A DNA stretch of 64,000 bases from Flaviramulus sp. (GCA_030731745.1 JANQTJ010000015.1:62001-126000); one strand, 5' to 3'; shown: positions 26,021 through 35,712, counted from the stretch's first letter. Numbers and translations are program-made. The notes: generated from the letters alone by a model not told the origin.

Positions 26021-27331
26021 ATGAAAACCATAGATAAAATACCTACTTCAAAAATTCAACGTGCTAGTAAATTAGTTTCTACAGGAGCTAAAGTTGGTGT
26101 GAATTATTTAAAATATTATGGCGACAAAATAATAAATACAGAAATAGAGGCAAAGGAACGTCTAAATAAAAGTAACGCTTCTGATATTTATGATGGTTTA
26201 AAGCAACTAAAAGGAAGTGCTTTAAAAGTAGCACAAATGCTAAGTATGGAAAAAAGCATTTTGCCACAAGCATATGTAGAGAAATTTTCGTTAGCACAAT
26301 TTTCTGTACCACCATTATCACCACCACTAGTTATAAAAACATTTAAAAAATATTTTGGAGAACACCCAAATGAATTATTCGATACTTTCAACGCAACTTC
26401 TGTAAACGCTGCCAGCATCGGTCAGGTGCATATAGCAGAAAAGAATGGGAAAAAACTTGCTGTGAAAATCCAATACCCAGGAGTTGCGGAAAGTATTGCT
26501 TCAGATTTAGCTATGGTAAAACCTATTGCAATGAGTATGTTTAATATAAAAGGTAAAGATTCTGATAAATATTTTAAAGAGGTTGAAAACAAATTAGTTG
26601 AAGAAACAAATTATATTTTAGAAGTTGAACAAAGTAAAGAAATTGCTTTAGCTTGTAAACACATTCCTAACTTAAAATTTCCAATTTATTACGAAGATTT
26701 ATCATCAGAAAGAATAATTACTATGGATTATATGGAAGGTGAGCATCTTTCAGAATTTACAGCTTATAATACAAATCAGGAAAAATCAAATAAATTAGGG
26801 CAAGCACTTTGGGACTTTTATATGTTTCAAATTCATACACTTAAAAAAGTACATGCAGACCCACATCCTGGAAACTTTTTAATATCAGAAGAAGGAGAAT
26901 TAATAGCTTTAGATTTTGGATGTATGAAATCCATTCCTATGGAATTTTACACACCTTATTTTGAGTTAGCTAAGAAGGAGATTATTAATGATAGTAATCA
27001 TTTTACATCTAAGTTATATGAGCTTGAAATATTAAGAAATGATGACAGTAAAGAAGAATTAGAGTTTTTCACCAACATGTTCCACGAAATGTTAAGCTTA
27101 TTTACACAACCTTTTCATTCAGAAGTTTTTGATTTTTCAAATGTTGATTTTTTTGGAAAAATAGCTGAATTGGGTGAGCGATACTCAAAAAGTACAGATT
27201 TAAAAAAGATGAATGCCAATAGAGGTTCTAAACATTTTATCTATATAAATAGAACCTTCTTCGGGCTATACAATTTAATGTTTGATTTAAAAGCTCAACA
27301 TATTAAAATTAATAATTTCAAAAGCTTATAA
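26021..27331 (+). CDS. ABC1/AarF/UbiB-family atypical kinase
   Basis: A 436-residue protein of the UbiB/ABC1 kinase-like family. The family N-terminal motif is present in the variant LKGSALKVAQMLSM (residues 63-76, the KxGQ-like region). The Ala-rich loop NAASIGQVHIA, the lysine of KLAVKIQYPG, the catalytic loop HADPHPGNF and the metal motif LDFGC all follow in order. Related proteins support quinone synthesis or isoprenoid and photoprotective metabolism. It shares one base with the following flavin reductase gene (TAATG), so coupling is likely. Confidence 0.9.
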   Translation: MKTIDKIPTSKIQRASKLVSTGAKVGVNYLKYYGDKIINTEIEAKERLNKSNASDIYDGLKQLKGSALKVAQMLSMEKSILPQAYVEKFSLAQFSVPPLSPPLVIKTFKKYFGEHPNELFDTFNATSVNAASIGQVHIAEKNGKKLAVKIQYPGVAESIASDLAMVKPIAMSMFNIKGKDSDKYFKEVENKLVEETNYILEVEQSKEIALACKHIPNLKFPIYYEDLSSERIITMDYMEGEHLSEFTAYNTNQEKSNKLGQALWDFYMFQIHTLKKVHADPHPGNFLISEEGELIALDFGCMKSIPMEFYTPYFELAKKEIINDSNHFTSKLYELEILRNDDSKEELEFFTNMFHEMLSLFTQPFHSEVFDFSNVDFFGKIAELGERYSKSTDLKKMNANRGSKHFIYINRTFFGLYNLMFDLKAQHIKINNFKSL

Positions 27332-27948
27332 TGACTTATTTTAGTGAAGAAGCTATACAAAACCTTGAACATATTTATAAAATTAACCTTATAAATTGTT
27401 GTTCCGGTTATAAATCAGCAAATTTGATTGGCACAAAATCTGCTAACGGTATTGAAAATGTGGCTGTATTTAGTTCTGTTACTCACATAGGTTCCAGTCC
27501 AGCAATGTTAGGTTTTTTTTTACGGCCAAATACGGTTATAAGAAATACCTACGAAAACCTTAAAGAAACAGGTTTTTATACAATTAATCACATCCACAAA
27601 AGTATTCTTGAAGATGCTCACCACACATCTGCAAAATATGATAGTTCTATTTCAGAATTTGATGTCACAAATTTAATTTCAGAATACATAAATGATTTTT
27701 ATGCGCCATTTGTAAAAGATACTCCAATTAAAATGGCAATGCAATTTGTTGAAGAATATGACATTAAGGCAAATAATACCATCCTAGTTATTGGTAAAAT
27801 AATAGGTTTATATATTAATGATGAATTAATAGAAAATGATGGATTTGTAAATCTTCCTAAGGCTGAAATAGCAGCAATAAATGGATTAGACGGTTATTCG
27901 ATTCCGGAAAATAAAATTCGTTTTGGTTATCAAAGACCGAAATCTTAA
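27331..27948 (+). CDS. Flavin reductase-like FMN-binding split-barrel protein
   Basis: A 205-residue protein with the flavin-reductase-like fold: NLINCCSGYKSANLIGTKS leads into the flavin site (FSSVTHIGSSPAMLGFFLRP), and TGFYTINHI follows. Such proteins bind FMN and use NAD(P)H, or hold flavin as a chromophore. In an island with photolyases and cryptochromes, flavin supply or redox recycling is a fair but unproved role. The start overlaps the ABC1 kinase stop, and the SDR gene starts 9 bases after its own stop. Confidence 0.82.
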   Translation: MTYFSEEAIQNLEHIYKINLINCCSGYKSANLIGTKSANGIENVAVFSSVTHIGSSPAMLGFFLRPNTVIRNTYENLKETGFYTINHIHKSILEDAHHTSAKYDSSISEFDVTNLISEYINDFYAPFVKDTPIKMAMQFVEEYDIKANNTILVIGKIIGLYINDELIENDGFVNLPKAEIAAINGLDGYSIPENKIRFGYQRPKS

Positions 27949-27957
27949 TTCTTAAAA

Positions 27958-29388
27958 ATGACTATTCTTGTTACAGGAGCTACTGGTTACATTGGTAAAC
28001 GGCTTATACCGTATCTTGTCAATGAAGGTAATCATGTAGTTTGTGCTATTAGAGATAAATTGCGTGCTGATAAAAGTTACTTAGAAGAAGAATTAATTGA
28101 GGTGGTTGAAGTTGATTTTTTAAAACCTGAAACACTAAATAATATTCCAAAAAATATTGATGTTGCTTATTATTTAATTCACTCAATGTCTAATTCTTCA
28201 AATAATTTTGAATCACTTGAAGAAGCATGTGCTATAAATTTTAAAAATTATATTGAAACTACCAATACGAAACAGGTAATTTATTTAAGTGGCATTACTA
28301 ACGAAAAGGAGCTATCTAAACATTTACGCTCTAGAAAAAATGTTGAAGATATTTTAGCTTCAAAAAAATATGCAACTACAATCTTTAAAGCAGGAATTAT
28401 TGTAGGTTCAGGAAGTTCTTCATTTGAAATTATTAGAGATTTAGTTGAAAAACTTCCTTTTATGATAGCTCCAAAATGGTTAAATACAAAAACACAACCA
28501 CTAGCTGTAAGAGATGTTTTATCCTTTCTATATGGAGCAGTTGGAAACGAGAATTTATTTAACAAAAAATATGATGTTTTTGGTCCAGAAATTTTAACCT
28601 ACAAAGAGTTACTCCTTCAATTTGCAGAAGTTCGAAATTTAAAACGTTACATTTTAACAGTTCCTGTAATGACACCAAAATTATCGTCATATTGGTTGTA
28701 TTTTGTAACATCTACTTCATACAAACTAGCGTCTTCTTTAGTTGATAGCATGGGAATTCAGATTATTGGAAAACCAAGTGATATCAATAAAAAACTTGGT
28801 GTGAATCCATTAACATATAAACAAGCTGTTAAACTAGCCTTTGAGAAAATAGAACAAAATAGTATAATTTCTAGTTGGAAAGATTCCATGATTAGTAGTG
28901 GTACATTACGTAATAATTTACATAAATACATTAATGTACCTAAATACGGTTGCTTTAAAGATTATAAAACTAAAGAGGTTAAAGATGCTAATAAAACTAT
29001 TGATAAAATTTGGAGAATTGGCGGTTCTACTGGCTGGTATTATGGTACATTTTTATGGAAACTAAGAGGTTACATAGATAAACTTTTTGGTGGAATTGGT
29101 TTAAGAAGAGGGAGAACAAGTCCAACCGAACTACACACAGGAGATGCTTTAGATTTTTGGAGGGTAATTTTTGCAGATAAAAAGGAAAAAAAACTACTTC
29201 TTTATGCAGAAATGCGATTACCCGGTGAAGCTTGGTTAGAGTTTAAAATTGAAGATAATATGCTTAAGCAAACGGCTACTTTTAGACCTCGTGGTCTTTG
29301 GGGACGCATATATTGGTATAGTGTATTACCGTTTCATGGGTTTATTTTTAAAGGCATGATTAATAAATTAGTAGATGTCAAAAATTAA
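27958..29388 (+). CDS. SDR-family NAD(P)-binding protein with DUF2867 domain
   Basis: A 476-residue two-part protein. The N-terminal 290 residues are an atypical extended SDR with the nucleotide motif [13 protein letters not shown] at residues 4-16 and a long epimerase-like body. The C-terminal part (about 320-476) is a DUF2867 domain ([19 protein letters not shown] and the closing [11 protein letters not shown]). Similar fusions occur in cyanobacterial and flavobacterial light-stress clusters. Substrate unknown. Its last 14 bases overlap the DUF2256 gene. Confidence 0.87.
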   Translation: MTILVTGATGYIGKRLIPYLVNEGNHVVCAIRDKLRADKSYLEEELIEVVEVDFLKPETLNNIPKNIDVAYYLIHSMSNSSNNFESLEEACAINFKNYIETTNTKQVIYLSGITNEKELSKHLRSRKNVEDILASKKYATTIFKAGIIVGSGSSSFEIIRDLVEKLPFMIAPKWLNTKTQPLAVRDVLSFLYGAVGNENLFNKKYDVFGPEILTYKELLLQFAEVRNLKRYILTVPVMTPKLSSYWLYFVTSTSYKLASSLVDSMGIQIIGKPSDINKKLGVNPLTYKQAVKLAFEKIEQNSIISSWKDSMISSGTLRNNLHKYINVPKYGCFKDYKTKEVKDANKTIDKIWRIGGSTGWYYGTFLWKLRGYIDKLFGGIGLRRGRTSPTELHTGDALDFWRVIFADKKEKKLLLYAEMRLPGEAWLEFKIEDNMLKQTATFRPRGLWGRIYWYSVLPFHGFIFKGMINKLVDVKN

Positions 29389-29524
29389 AAAACAGCATTT
29401 ACCTCAAAAAATATGTATAACATGCAACTTACCATTTAGCTGGAGAAAAAAATGGGGAAAAAATTGGGAAAATGTAAAATATTGTAGTGAAAAATGCAGG
29501 AGAAACAAAACACCACAGGATTAG
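29375..29524 (+). CDS. DUF2256 zinc-ribbon-like small protein
   Basis: A 49-residue ORF missing from the track. It has two Cys pairs, CITC near residue 14 and CSEKC near 37, around the segment [12 protein letters not shown], which is the DUF2256 pattern. The family very often sits next to photolyase/cryptochrome genes. It overlaps the SDR gene by 14 bases and the DASH cryptochrome by 31 bases in another frame, a sign of tight translational coupling. Zinc binding is inferred from the Cys spacing; its function is unknown. Confidence 0.85.
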   Translation: MSKIKKQHLPQKICITCNLPFSWRKKWGKNWENVKYCSEKCRRNKTPQD

Positions 29525-30804
29525 TTTGGTTTAGAAACGATTTGAGAGTACAAGATAATAGAGTGTTAAATAATGCTATCACAAGTCATAAATCAGTTAT
29601 TTCGTGTTATTTTTTTGATCCTAGACATTTTGAAAATTCAGCTTTTGGTTTTAAAAAAACCGAAAAATACAGAGCAAAGTTTTTAATTGAAACTATTCAT
29701 GATTTAAGAAAAAATCTACAAGAACTTAATATTGAACTTTTTGTATACTTCGATAAACCAGAAGACCTTCTTTTTAAATTGACTGAAGCGTATAACATAC
29801 AATCCATTTATTTTCAAAAAGAATGGACTAGCGAAGAAACAGATGTTTATAAAAACGCAAAATCTTATTTACCAGAAAATGTAAAATTTATCGAGATTTT
29901 CGATCAATTTCTATATCATCCAGAAGATATCAACATGTCGGTTTCGGAAATTCCACAAGTATTTACAAACTTTAGGAAAATCGTAGAGAAAAACACTATG
30001 ATTAGGCCTTCCATAAAAAATGATTCATCCGAAAAAATAAAAAGTATTCAAAATAAAACCACAATCCCAACCTTAAAAGATTTAGGTTTTGAGAATTTTG
30101 AAATACATGTAAAAACAGCGTTCCCATTTAAAGGTGGTGAAACGGATGCTTTAAAAAGGCTGAAACATTACTTTTTTGAAACCAAAAAACTTGGAGTTTA
30201 TAAAAAAACAAGAAACGGATTACTTGGTATTGATTATAGCTCGAAATTCTCAGCTTGGTTAGCAAATGGTAGTATTTCTGCTAGAACTATTTATTGGGAA
30301 ATCGTAAATTTTGAAAATGAATATCATAAAAATGATTCTACTTATTGGCTCATTTTTGAATTGATTTGGCGTGACTATTTTAAATATATTTCACTTAAAC
30401 ATCAAAATAATATTTTTAAAATTGGCGGTATACTAAATGAAAAATATCACTGGAAATTGGATGAATCCCAAATTCAAAAATGGATAAACGGAGAAACCAA
30501 ATCCACGTTTGTTAACGCCAATATGATAGAACTTAAAAAAACAGGATGGATGAGTAACCGAGGTAGGCAAAATGTGGCTTCGTTTTTTGCCAAAGATATG
30601 TTACTTGATTGGAGAGTTGGCGCTGCTTATTTTGAATCTATGCTTATTGATTATGATGTACATAGCAATTATGGGAATTGGATGTATGTGTCTGGTGTAG
30701 GAAACGACCCTAGAGATAGAAAATTTAATGTGGACTTACAAGCTAAAAACTATGATAGCCTTGGTAAGTTTCAAAAAACATGGTTACAAGAAACACTTTT
30801 TTAA
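29494..30804 (+). CDS. DASH-family cryptochrome / single-strand photolyase
   Basis: A 436-residue FAD protein. The N-terminal antenna domain begins [16 protein letters not shown]. The C-terminal FAD domain carries the DASH signature run: [18 protein letters not shown], then [20 protein letters not shown], then DPRDRKFNV. The flavin-contacting Asn and the proximal Trp (SNYGNW) are intact. DASH proteins repair cyclobutane dimers in single-stranded DNA and may also signal. The start overlaps DUF2256; the next gene's ATG follows its stop with no gap. Confidence 0.95.
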   Translation: MQEKQNTTGLVWFRNDLRVQDNRVLNNAITSHKSVISCYFFDPRHFENSAFGFKKTEKYRAKFLIETIHDLRKNLQELNIELFVYFDKPEDLLFKLTEAYNIQSIYFQKEWTSEETDVYKNAKSYLPENVKFIEIFDQFLYHPEDINMSVSEIPQVFTNFRKIVEKNTMIRPSIKNDSSEKIKSIQNKTTIPTLKDLGFENFEIHVKTAFPFKGGETDALKRLKHYFFETKKLGVYKKTRNGLLGIDYSSKFSAWLANGSISARTIYWEIVNFENEYHKNDSTYWLIFELIWRDYFKYISLKHQNNIFKIGGILNEKYHWKLDESQIQKWINGETKSTFVNANMIELKKTGWMSNRGRQNVASFFAKDMLLDWRVGAAYFESMLIDYDVHSNYGNWMYVSGVGNDPRDRKFNVDLQAKNYDSLGKFQKTWLQETLF

Positions 30805-32337
30805 ATGAAAACATTGAGGCTCATATTAGGCGACCAACTAAACATCAAACATTCTTGGTTTAAACAAACTAATGATGATGTGGTGTATTGCCTTTTTGAA
30901 ATGAAACAAGAAACCGATTATGTAAAACATCACATTCAAAAAGTTATTAGTTTTTTTGCTGCAATGCGTCAGTTTTCTCAAGATTTAAAAAATAAAGGAC
31001 ATCAAGTAATTTATTTGAAAATTAATGATAAAAAAAATACTCAAAAATTAACAAATAATCTTTCAGTATTAATTAAAGACAACCACATCGAATGTTTTGA
31101 ATACATATTCCCTGATGAATATCGATTAGACAAACAATTAGTTGATTTTTGTAAATCATTACAAATTAAAACAGACGTTGTTTCTGCTGAGCATTTTTAT
31201 ACCAATCGCAATGATTTAGGTACATTTTTCAAAGGCAAAAAGCAATACCTCATGGAAAATTTCTATCGAGATATGCGAAAAAAACATGATATTTTAATGA
31301 TTGGCGATCAGCCTGAGGGCGGAAAATGGAATTTTGATAAAAGCAACAGAAATAAATGGAAAGGAGATATTAAAATACCAGCTTTTAAGTCTTTTAAAAA
31401 TGACACTACACAAGTATTAAAGGATATTGAAAAAGCAGAAATTGAAACCATTGGGATAATCAAAACTAAAAACTTTGAATACCCCATAACGAGAGTTCAG
31501 GCATTAGAACAGCTAAAATATTTTTGCGAGTATTTACTTATTCATTTTGGCGATTATCAAGATGCCATGCATACAGATGAAAACTATCTATTTCATTCAA
31601 GATTATCATTTGCAATGAATTTGAAATTGATTTCACCAAAAGATATTGTAATTTCTGTAATGAACTACTATAAAAAACAAAATGATAACATCGACATTTC
31701 TCAAGTTGAAGGTTTTATAAGACAAATTATAGGATGGCGTGAATATATGCGAGGTATGTATTGGGCTTTGATGCCCGAATACAAAGAAAAAAATGAACTA
31801 AAAAACCATAATAAGCTTCCTGATTTTTACTGGACAGGAAAAACAAAAATGAATTGTTTAAAACATGCCATAACCAATTCTATTGAGAATAGCTATGCGC
31901 ATCATATACAGCGTTTAATGGTTACCGGAAATTATGCGTTACTAACTCAAACAAATCCAGAGGAAGTTGATGCTTGGTATTTAGGTATTTATATTGATGC
32001 TATTGAGTGGGTACAACTTACCAATACTAGAGGGATGAGCCAATTTGCAGATGGTGGAAAAATAGCCACGAAACCTTATGTATCATCAGGCTCTTACATC
32101 AATAAAATGAGTAACTATTGTTCTAATTGCCACTATAATAAAAACACAAAAACAGAAAAAGATGCTTGCCCCTTTAATAGCCTATATTGGAATTTTCTTG
32201 ATGATAAACGAGAACAATTAGGTACTAATTTTAGAATGGGCATAATGTATAACTTGCTTGATAAAATTGACAAAAAAGAGCTGCAAAACATAAAAGAAAA
32301 AGCAAAACATATTATAGAGAATCCTAATGAATATTAA
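30805..32337 (+). CDS. FeS-type bacterial cryptochrome / (6-4) photolyase (PhrB-like)
   Basis: A 510-residue protein of the FeS-BCP/CryPro group, whose studied member PhrB repairs (6-4) photoproducts and binds FAD, a [4Fe-4S] cluster and a lumazine antenna. The N-terminus LRLILGDQLN is characteristic. Four Cys, at 351, 439, 442 and 455 (MNCLKHA, YCSNC, DACPFN), have the PhrB cluster spacing. The FAD region has RQIIGWREYMRGMYW near 306-320 and the late LTNTRGMSQFADGG. It is flanked directly by DASH and the unusual cryptochrome, overlapping the latter by 11 bases. Confidence 0.93.
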   Translation: MKTLRLILGDQLNIKHSWFKQTNDDVVYCLFEMKQETDYVKHHIQKVISFFAAMRQFSQDLKNKGHQVIYLKINDKKNTQKLTNNLSVLIKDNHIECFEYIFPDEYRLDKQLVDFCKSLQIKTDVVSAEHFYTNRNDLGTFFKGKKQYLMENFYRDMRKKHDILMIGDQPEGGKWNFDKSNRNKWKGDIKIPAFKSFKNDTTQVLKDIEKAEIETIGIIKTKNFEYPITRVQALEQLKYFCEYLLIHFGDYQDAMHTDENYLFHSRLSFAMNLKLISPKDIVISVMNYYKKQNDNIDISQVEGFIRQIIGWREYMRGMYWALMPEYKEKNELKNHNKLPDFYWTGKTKMNCLKHAITNSIENSYAHHIQRLMVTGNYALLTQTNPEEVDAWYLGIYIDAIEWVQLTNTRGMSQFADGGKIATKPYVSSGSYINKMSNYCSNCHYNKNTKTEKDACPFNSLYWNFLDDKREQLGTNFRMGIMYNLLDKIDKKELQNIKEKAKHIIENPNEY

Positions 32338-33808
32338 ACCTAATGTACATATTGTTTGGCTAAAGCGTGATTTACGTTTGCAGGATAATGAAGCTATTCA
32401 CAAGGCATTATCATCAGGTAAACCTGTATTGTTACTTTACGTGTTTGAACAGCTATTAATTAACGATTCGCATTACAGTAAAAGACACTGGGATTTTATT
32501 AAGCAATCTATTAAAGATTTAAATAAGGAGTTATTGCCTTATAATTCAAAAATTTTAGCTGTAAACTCAGATATAATAGCAACAATAAATCAATTATTAA
32601 CTAAGTATCACATAAAAGATGTTTATTCACATCAAGAAACGGGAGTTTTAATAACTTTTGATAGAGATAAATCTTTTAAAAGGTTCTGTAAAAATAATCT
32701 TATTAATTGGCATGAAAACATAAACAATGGCGTACATCGAGGTTTAAAAAATCGAGAAAAGTGGATGGAATTATGTGATGCTTTTTTTGAAATTGAACCA
32801 CTACCCTTTTTACCAGCAGAAAATCAATTACTCTCTATTCAAGACATAGAAAAACTAGAACAAAATTTTAAAGTAACAGATTTAAAAACTGATTTAAATA
32901 CGCCATTTCAAAAAGGCGGAAGAACAATGGGTTTAAAGTACTTAGCTTCATTTTTTAAAGAACGCTATGTCGATTATATGTTTAATATTTCTAAACCAGA
33001 ATTAGCTAGAACCAGTTGCAGCAGAATATCTCCTTATTTAGCTTGGGGAAATTTATCTATAAGAGAAGTTTACCATGAAGCTTATCATTTAAAAAAAACA
33101 TCTAAAAATAAAAAAGCTTTAGAAGCTTTCATGTCCCGTTTACGATGGCAATCTCATTTTGTTCAAAAATTTGAAATGGAGCACAGCATGGAAGAGGTTA
33201 GTTTAAATAAAGGGTTCCATAAACTAAAAAAAAGCATCTCAAAAAATTATCAAAAAGCTTGGGAAACTGGTAATACCGGCTATCCTTTAGTTGATGCTTG
33301 TATGCGCTGCCTAAACGAAACTGGTTACTTAAATTTTAGAATGCGAGCTTTAGTAGTTTCATTCTTTACCCATAATTTATGGCAACCTTGGCAAGAAGCC
33401 ACTACACATTTATCTAAGATGTTTTTAGATTTTGAACCAGGCATTCACTTCCCGCAATTACAAATGCAGGCAGGTGAAACTGGAATAAATATGTTACGAA
33501 TTTATAACCCCATAAAAAATAGTTTAGAGCATGACCCCGAAGCAACTTTTATAAAAAAATGGCTACCAGAACTAAAAGATTTGGAGATACCATTTGCGCA
33601 TCAACCCTATTTAATGACTGATTTAGAGCAACAATTTTACAATTTTAAATTAGGTATTGATTATCCTTATCCAATTGTTGAACTCGAGGCAACTAGAAAA
33701 AAAGCATCCGATATTCTTTGGAATATGAGGAATAATTCACTAGTTAAATCTGAGAGTATACGCATATTAAAAAAGCACACTGCTAGAAAAAATAGCAGTC
33801 AATTTTAG
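32327..33808 (+). CDS. Photolyase/cryptochrome-family protein with altered flavin-site segment
   Basis: A 493-residue protein with a normal antenna-domain start (VWLKRDLRLQDNEAIHKAL) and an FAD-domain body (RISPYLAWGNLSIREVY, GNTGYPLVDACMRCL, RMRALVVSFFTHNLW). Where class I photolyases have the Asn-x3-Trp flavin/electron-transfer segment (SNIGNWQW in the paralogue at 38.3 kb), this protein reads IHFPQLQM. The Asn that touches flavin N5 aligns with His and the proximal Trp of the electron chain with Leu. A light-sensing or different redox role is therefore more likely than standard dimer repair. It closes run 1 and may end in a small hairpin. Confidence 0.87.
   Translation: MNIKPNVHIVWLKRDLRLQDNEAIHKALSSGKPVLLLYVFEQLLINDSHYSKRHWDFIKQSIKDLNKELLPYNSKILAVNSDIIATINQLLTKYHIKDVYSHQETGVLITFDRDKSFKRFCKNNLINWHENINNGVHRGLKNREKWMELCDAFFEIEPLPFLPAENQLLSIQDIEKLEQNFKVTDLKTDLNTPFQKGGRTMGLKYLASFFKERYVDYMFNISKPELARTSCSRISPYLAWGNLSIREVYHEAYHLKKTSKNKKALEAFMSRLRWQSHFVQKFEMEHSMEEVSLNKGFHKLKKSISKNYQKAWETGNTGYPLVDACMRCLNETGYLNFRMRALVVSFFTHNLWQPWQEATTHLSKMFLDFEPGIHFPQLQMQAGETGINMLRIYNPIKNSLEHDPEATFIKKWLPELKDLEIPFAHQPYLMTDLEQQFYNFKLGIDYPYPIVELEATRKKASDILWNMRNNSLVKSESIRILKKHTARKNSSQF
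33779..33799 (+). terminator. Weak hairpin overlapping the end of the cryptochrome gene
   Basis: ACTGCTA (33779-33785) and TAGCAGT (33793-33799) form a perfect 7-pair stem with a 7-base loop, followed by CAATTTT. It lies inside the last codons of the cryptochrome ORF, so it is at most a modest terminator for run 1. Confidence 0.35.
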
Positions 33809-33845
33809 CACAATAAATAAATCTTATACTTTAATAAAATATTAT

Positions 33846-33887
33846 GTTTAACTTTTACTTTTAAAAGTTAAACATTTTGTATCTTTG
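33846..33887 (+). promoter_or_regulatory. Second copy of the palindromic operator plus promoter, light-island run 2
   Basis: GTTTAAC (33846-33852), 14 bases, GTTAAAC (33867-33873), then TTTTGTATCTTTG with the -7 box TATCTTTG at 33880-33887. The palindrome, its spacer length and the following promoter word match the site at 25296, although the 14-base spacers differ in sequence. The next ATG is at 33902. This strongly suggests that both runs answer to the same regulator. Confidence 0.65.
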
Positions 33888-33901
33888 AAAAAGATAAGAT
33901 T

Positions 33902-34330
33902 ATGATACTAGATTCTACATACACTAATAAAGAAAATGAATCTTTAATTTCAGATTTAGTTGGAAAACCTTTTTCAATTATTCATTCATTTAAAATGAAA
34001 GGTATTGGTAGTAAACGAATGATTATTGAAGATGTGAGCACAAATTTAAAGAATATAATAAATTTAGTTTCTGATATAAATTATGCAAATATTGAATTAA
34101 GAACTGGCGGCATTTTAGTTTATATAAACAAAGGCTTAAAAAATTTTACTTGGGTTATACCCTATTATCAATTAGTAATCTATAAAACTAATGGTGCTAG
34201 TATCCATGCTCAAGGAAAATATATTCGTTTTAAAAACAATAAAACATTCAAAGAGAATAAAGCTTTTTTCAATAAACTACTAGATCAGAAAATAAAGCAT
34301 GACGAACAATATGATTTTCAATATCTATGA
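33902..34330 (+). CDS. Hypothetical protein, first gene of light-island run 2
   Basis: A 142-residue cytoplasmic protein without signal, membrane helix or known catalytic motif. It reads as a mixed alpha/beta domain with a PH-like beta pattern: VGKPFSIIHSFKMKGIGSKR, ILVYINKGLKNFTWVIPYYQ, ASIHAQGKYIRFKNNK. It directly follows the palindromic operator and overlaps the next gene (TIGR03643-like) by 4 bases. I do not recognise a named family; its position suggests a role in light or stress response. Confidence 0.65.
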   Translation: MILDSTYTNKENESLISDLVGKPFSIIHSFKMKGIGSKRMIIEDVSTNLKNIINLVSDINYANIELRTGGILVYINKGLKNFTWVIPYYQLVIYKTNGASIHAQGKYIRFKNNKTFKENKAFFNKLLDQKIKHDEQYDFQYL

Positions 34331-34599
34331 ATTTAACTTTTGAAGAAAAAGACAGGGTTATTGAAATGGCTTGGGAAGATAGAACCACTTTTGAAGCTAT
34401 ACACCTTCAATTTGGTTTAAAAGAACAGGAGGTTATTAACTTAATGCGAAGAGAAATGAAACCTAGTAGTTTCAAAATGTGGCGCAAAAGGGTTCAAGGA
34501 AGAAAAACTAAACATGAAAAATTAAGAGTCTTTGAAAAAGGACGCTTTAAATGCAGTAGACAAAAACAGATTACTCATAATAAAATTTCTAAACGATAA
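34327..34599 (+). CDS. TIGR03643/DUF2805-family small protein
   Basis: A 90-residue basic protein with the family pattern EKDRVIEMAWEDRTTFEAI, LQFGLKEQEVINLMRREMKP and SSFKMWRKRVQGRKTKH. The first 45 residues look like a helix-turn-helix and the tail is strongly basic, so DNA binding is possible. Homologues commonly sit beside photolyase genes, which fits this island. It overlaps the preceding gene by 4 bases and is followed by folE after 46 bases. Confidence 0.82.
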   Translation: MNLTFEEKDRVIEMAWEDRTTFEAIHLQFGLKEQEVINLMRREMKPSSFKMWRKRVQGRKTKHEKLRVFEKGRFKCSRQKQITHNKISKR

Positions 34600-34645
34600 C
34601 AAGTGCTTTGATTAGCTAACTAAAACAGCACATAAAAAAGACAAA

Positions 34646-35341
34646 ATGAACACAGAAACTCTAAATGCAAAAAAAAATAGTACAAAGCTAAATGAATTTA
34701 CAATTGATGACATAGGTGACGACCATTTATACACAGGAATTGAAACACCTATGAAAAAAGATGCATTCAAAATTACTGATTCTGAGAAAAAGGAGCGTAT
34801 AGCTATTTTATTCGAAGAAATAATGGATGTTATGGGTTTAGATTTAACTGACGATTCTTTAAAAGGAACACCACAGCGTGTAGCAAAAATGTATATTGAC
34901 GAAATTTTTTCAGGATTAAATCCAGCTAATAAACCAAAAGTTGCTTTGTTCGATAACAAGTATAAATATAACCAAATGTTGGTTGAAAAAAACATTACTT
35001 TTTACTCAAACTGCGAGCATCATTTTGTTCCAATTATTGGTAAAGCTCATGTAGCATATATTTCTTCTGGAAAGGTAATAGGTCTTTCAAAACTTAACCG
35101 AATTGTTCAGTACTATGCAAAAAGACCTCAAGTCCAAGAGCGTTTAACAAACCAAATAGCCAACGATTTAAAAGGTATTTTAGAAACTGAGAATATCGCT
35201 GTTATTATAGATGCTAAACATTTGTGTGTGTCATCAAGAGGGATCAAAGATGATACATCAGCAACAGTAACTGCTTTTTATGGAGGCGAATTTAATACTC
35301 CAGAAAAAATAAGAGAATTGCAAAACTATATAAATAATTAA
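34646..35341 (+). CDS. folE: GTP cyclohydrolase I
   Basis: A 231-residue enzyme converting GTP to dihydroneopterin triphosphate, the first step of tetrahydrofolate and pterin synthesis. Diagnostic motifs are YSNCEHHFVPIIGKAHVAYI (zinc Cys and the active-site His pair, about 117-136), GLSKLNRIV and QERLTNQIA, and the later zinc Cys in KHLCVSSRGIKD. The N-terminal 50 residues are a variable extension. In this island, folate for the photolyase antenna is an attractive reason for its presence, since the chromosome probably has other folate genes elsewhere; that is inference. Confidence 0.96.
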   Translation: MNTETLNAKKNSTKLNEFTIDDIGDDHLYTGIETPMKKDAFKITDSEKKERIAILFEEIMDVMGLDLTDDSLKGTPQRVAKMYIDEIFSGLNPANKPKVALFDNKYKYNQMLVEKNITFYSNCEHHFVPIIGKAHVAYISSGKVIGLSKLNRIVQYYAKRPQVQERLTNQIANDLKGILETENIAVIIDAKHLCVSSRGIKDDTSATVTAFYGGEFNTPEKIRELQNYINN

Positions 35342-35344
35342 GCT

Positions 35345-35578
35345 ATGGATTTAATTAAAAAAGCCTTAGAATTTGAAAAAAGAAAATTAAAATCTTTATC
35401 AACTAGTGATCGTGTAGAAATATCTCGTGAAGCTAAATCTCTTATTTTAGATTTAAACCAAATCTACAAACAAAAAAAAGATGATAAAATTATGGAAATC
35501 ATGAAACGACTTACAGCTATAAAACGCAAAGTTGAAAAACGTTTAAAAGGTATTCCCAGCAGTGCTGAACTAATTTAA
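35345..35578 (+). CDS. Small helical charged protein (paralogue A)
   Basis: A 77-residue, fully hydrophilic helical protein beginning 3 bases after folE. Its layout (KKALEFEKRKLKS, then SREAKSLILDLNQIYK, then MKRLTAIKRKVEKRLKG) is repeated in the gene 135 bases downstream, so the two are tandem paralogues. No catalytic residues stand out; a coiled-coil or binding role is likely. No family recognised. Confidence 0.7.
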   Translation: MDLIKKALEFEKRKLKSLSTSDRVEISREAKSLILDLNQIYKQKKDDKIMEIMKRLTAIKRKVEKRLKGIPSSAELI

Positions 35579-35712
35579 TTCGTTAAAAAAAAGACTTAAA
35601 TATTAAATTTTACTTAAAATTATATTTAAAAATCAAAAGCTACATAGTTTTCATTATATTGTGAAAATGTGGAGAATTTATATCCGCTAATCATGAATAA
35701 AGGTTAAAAATT

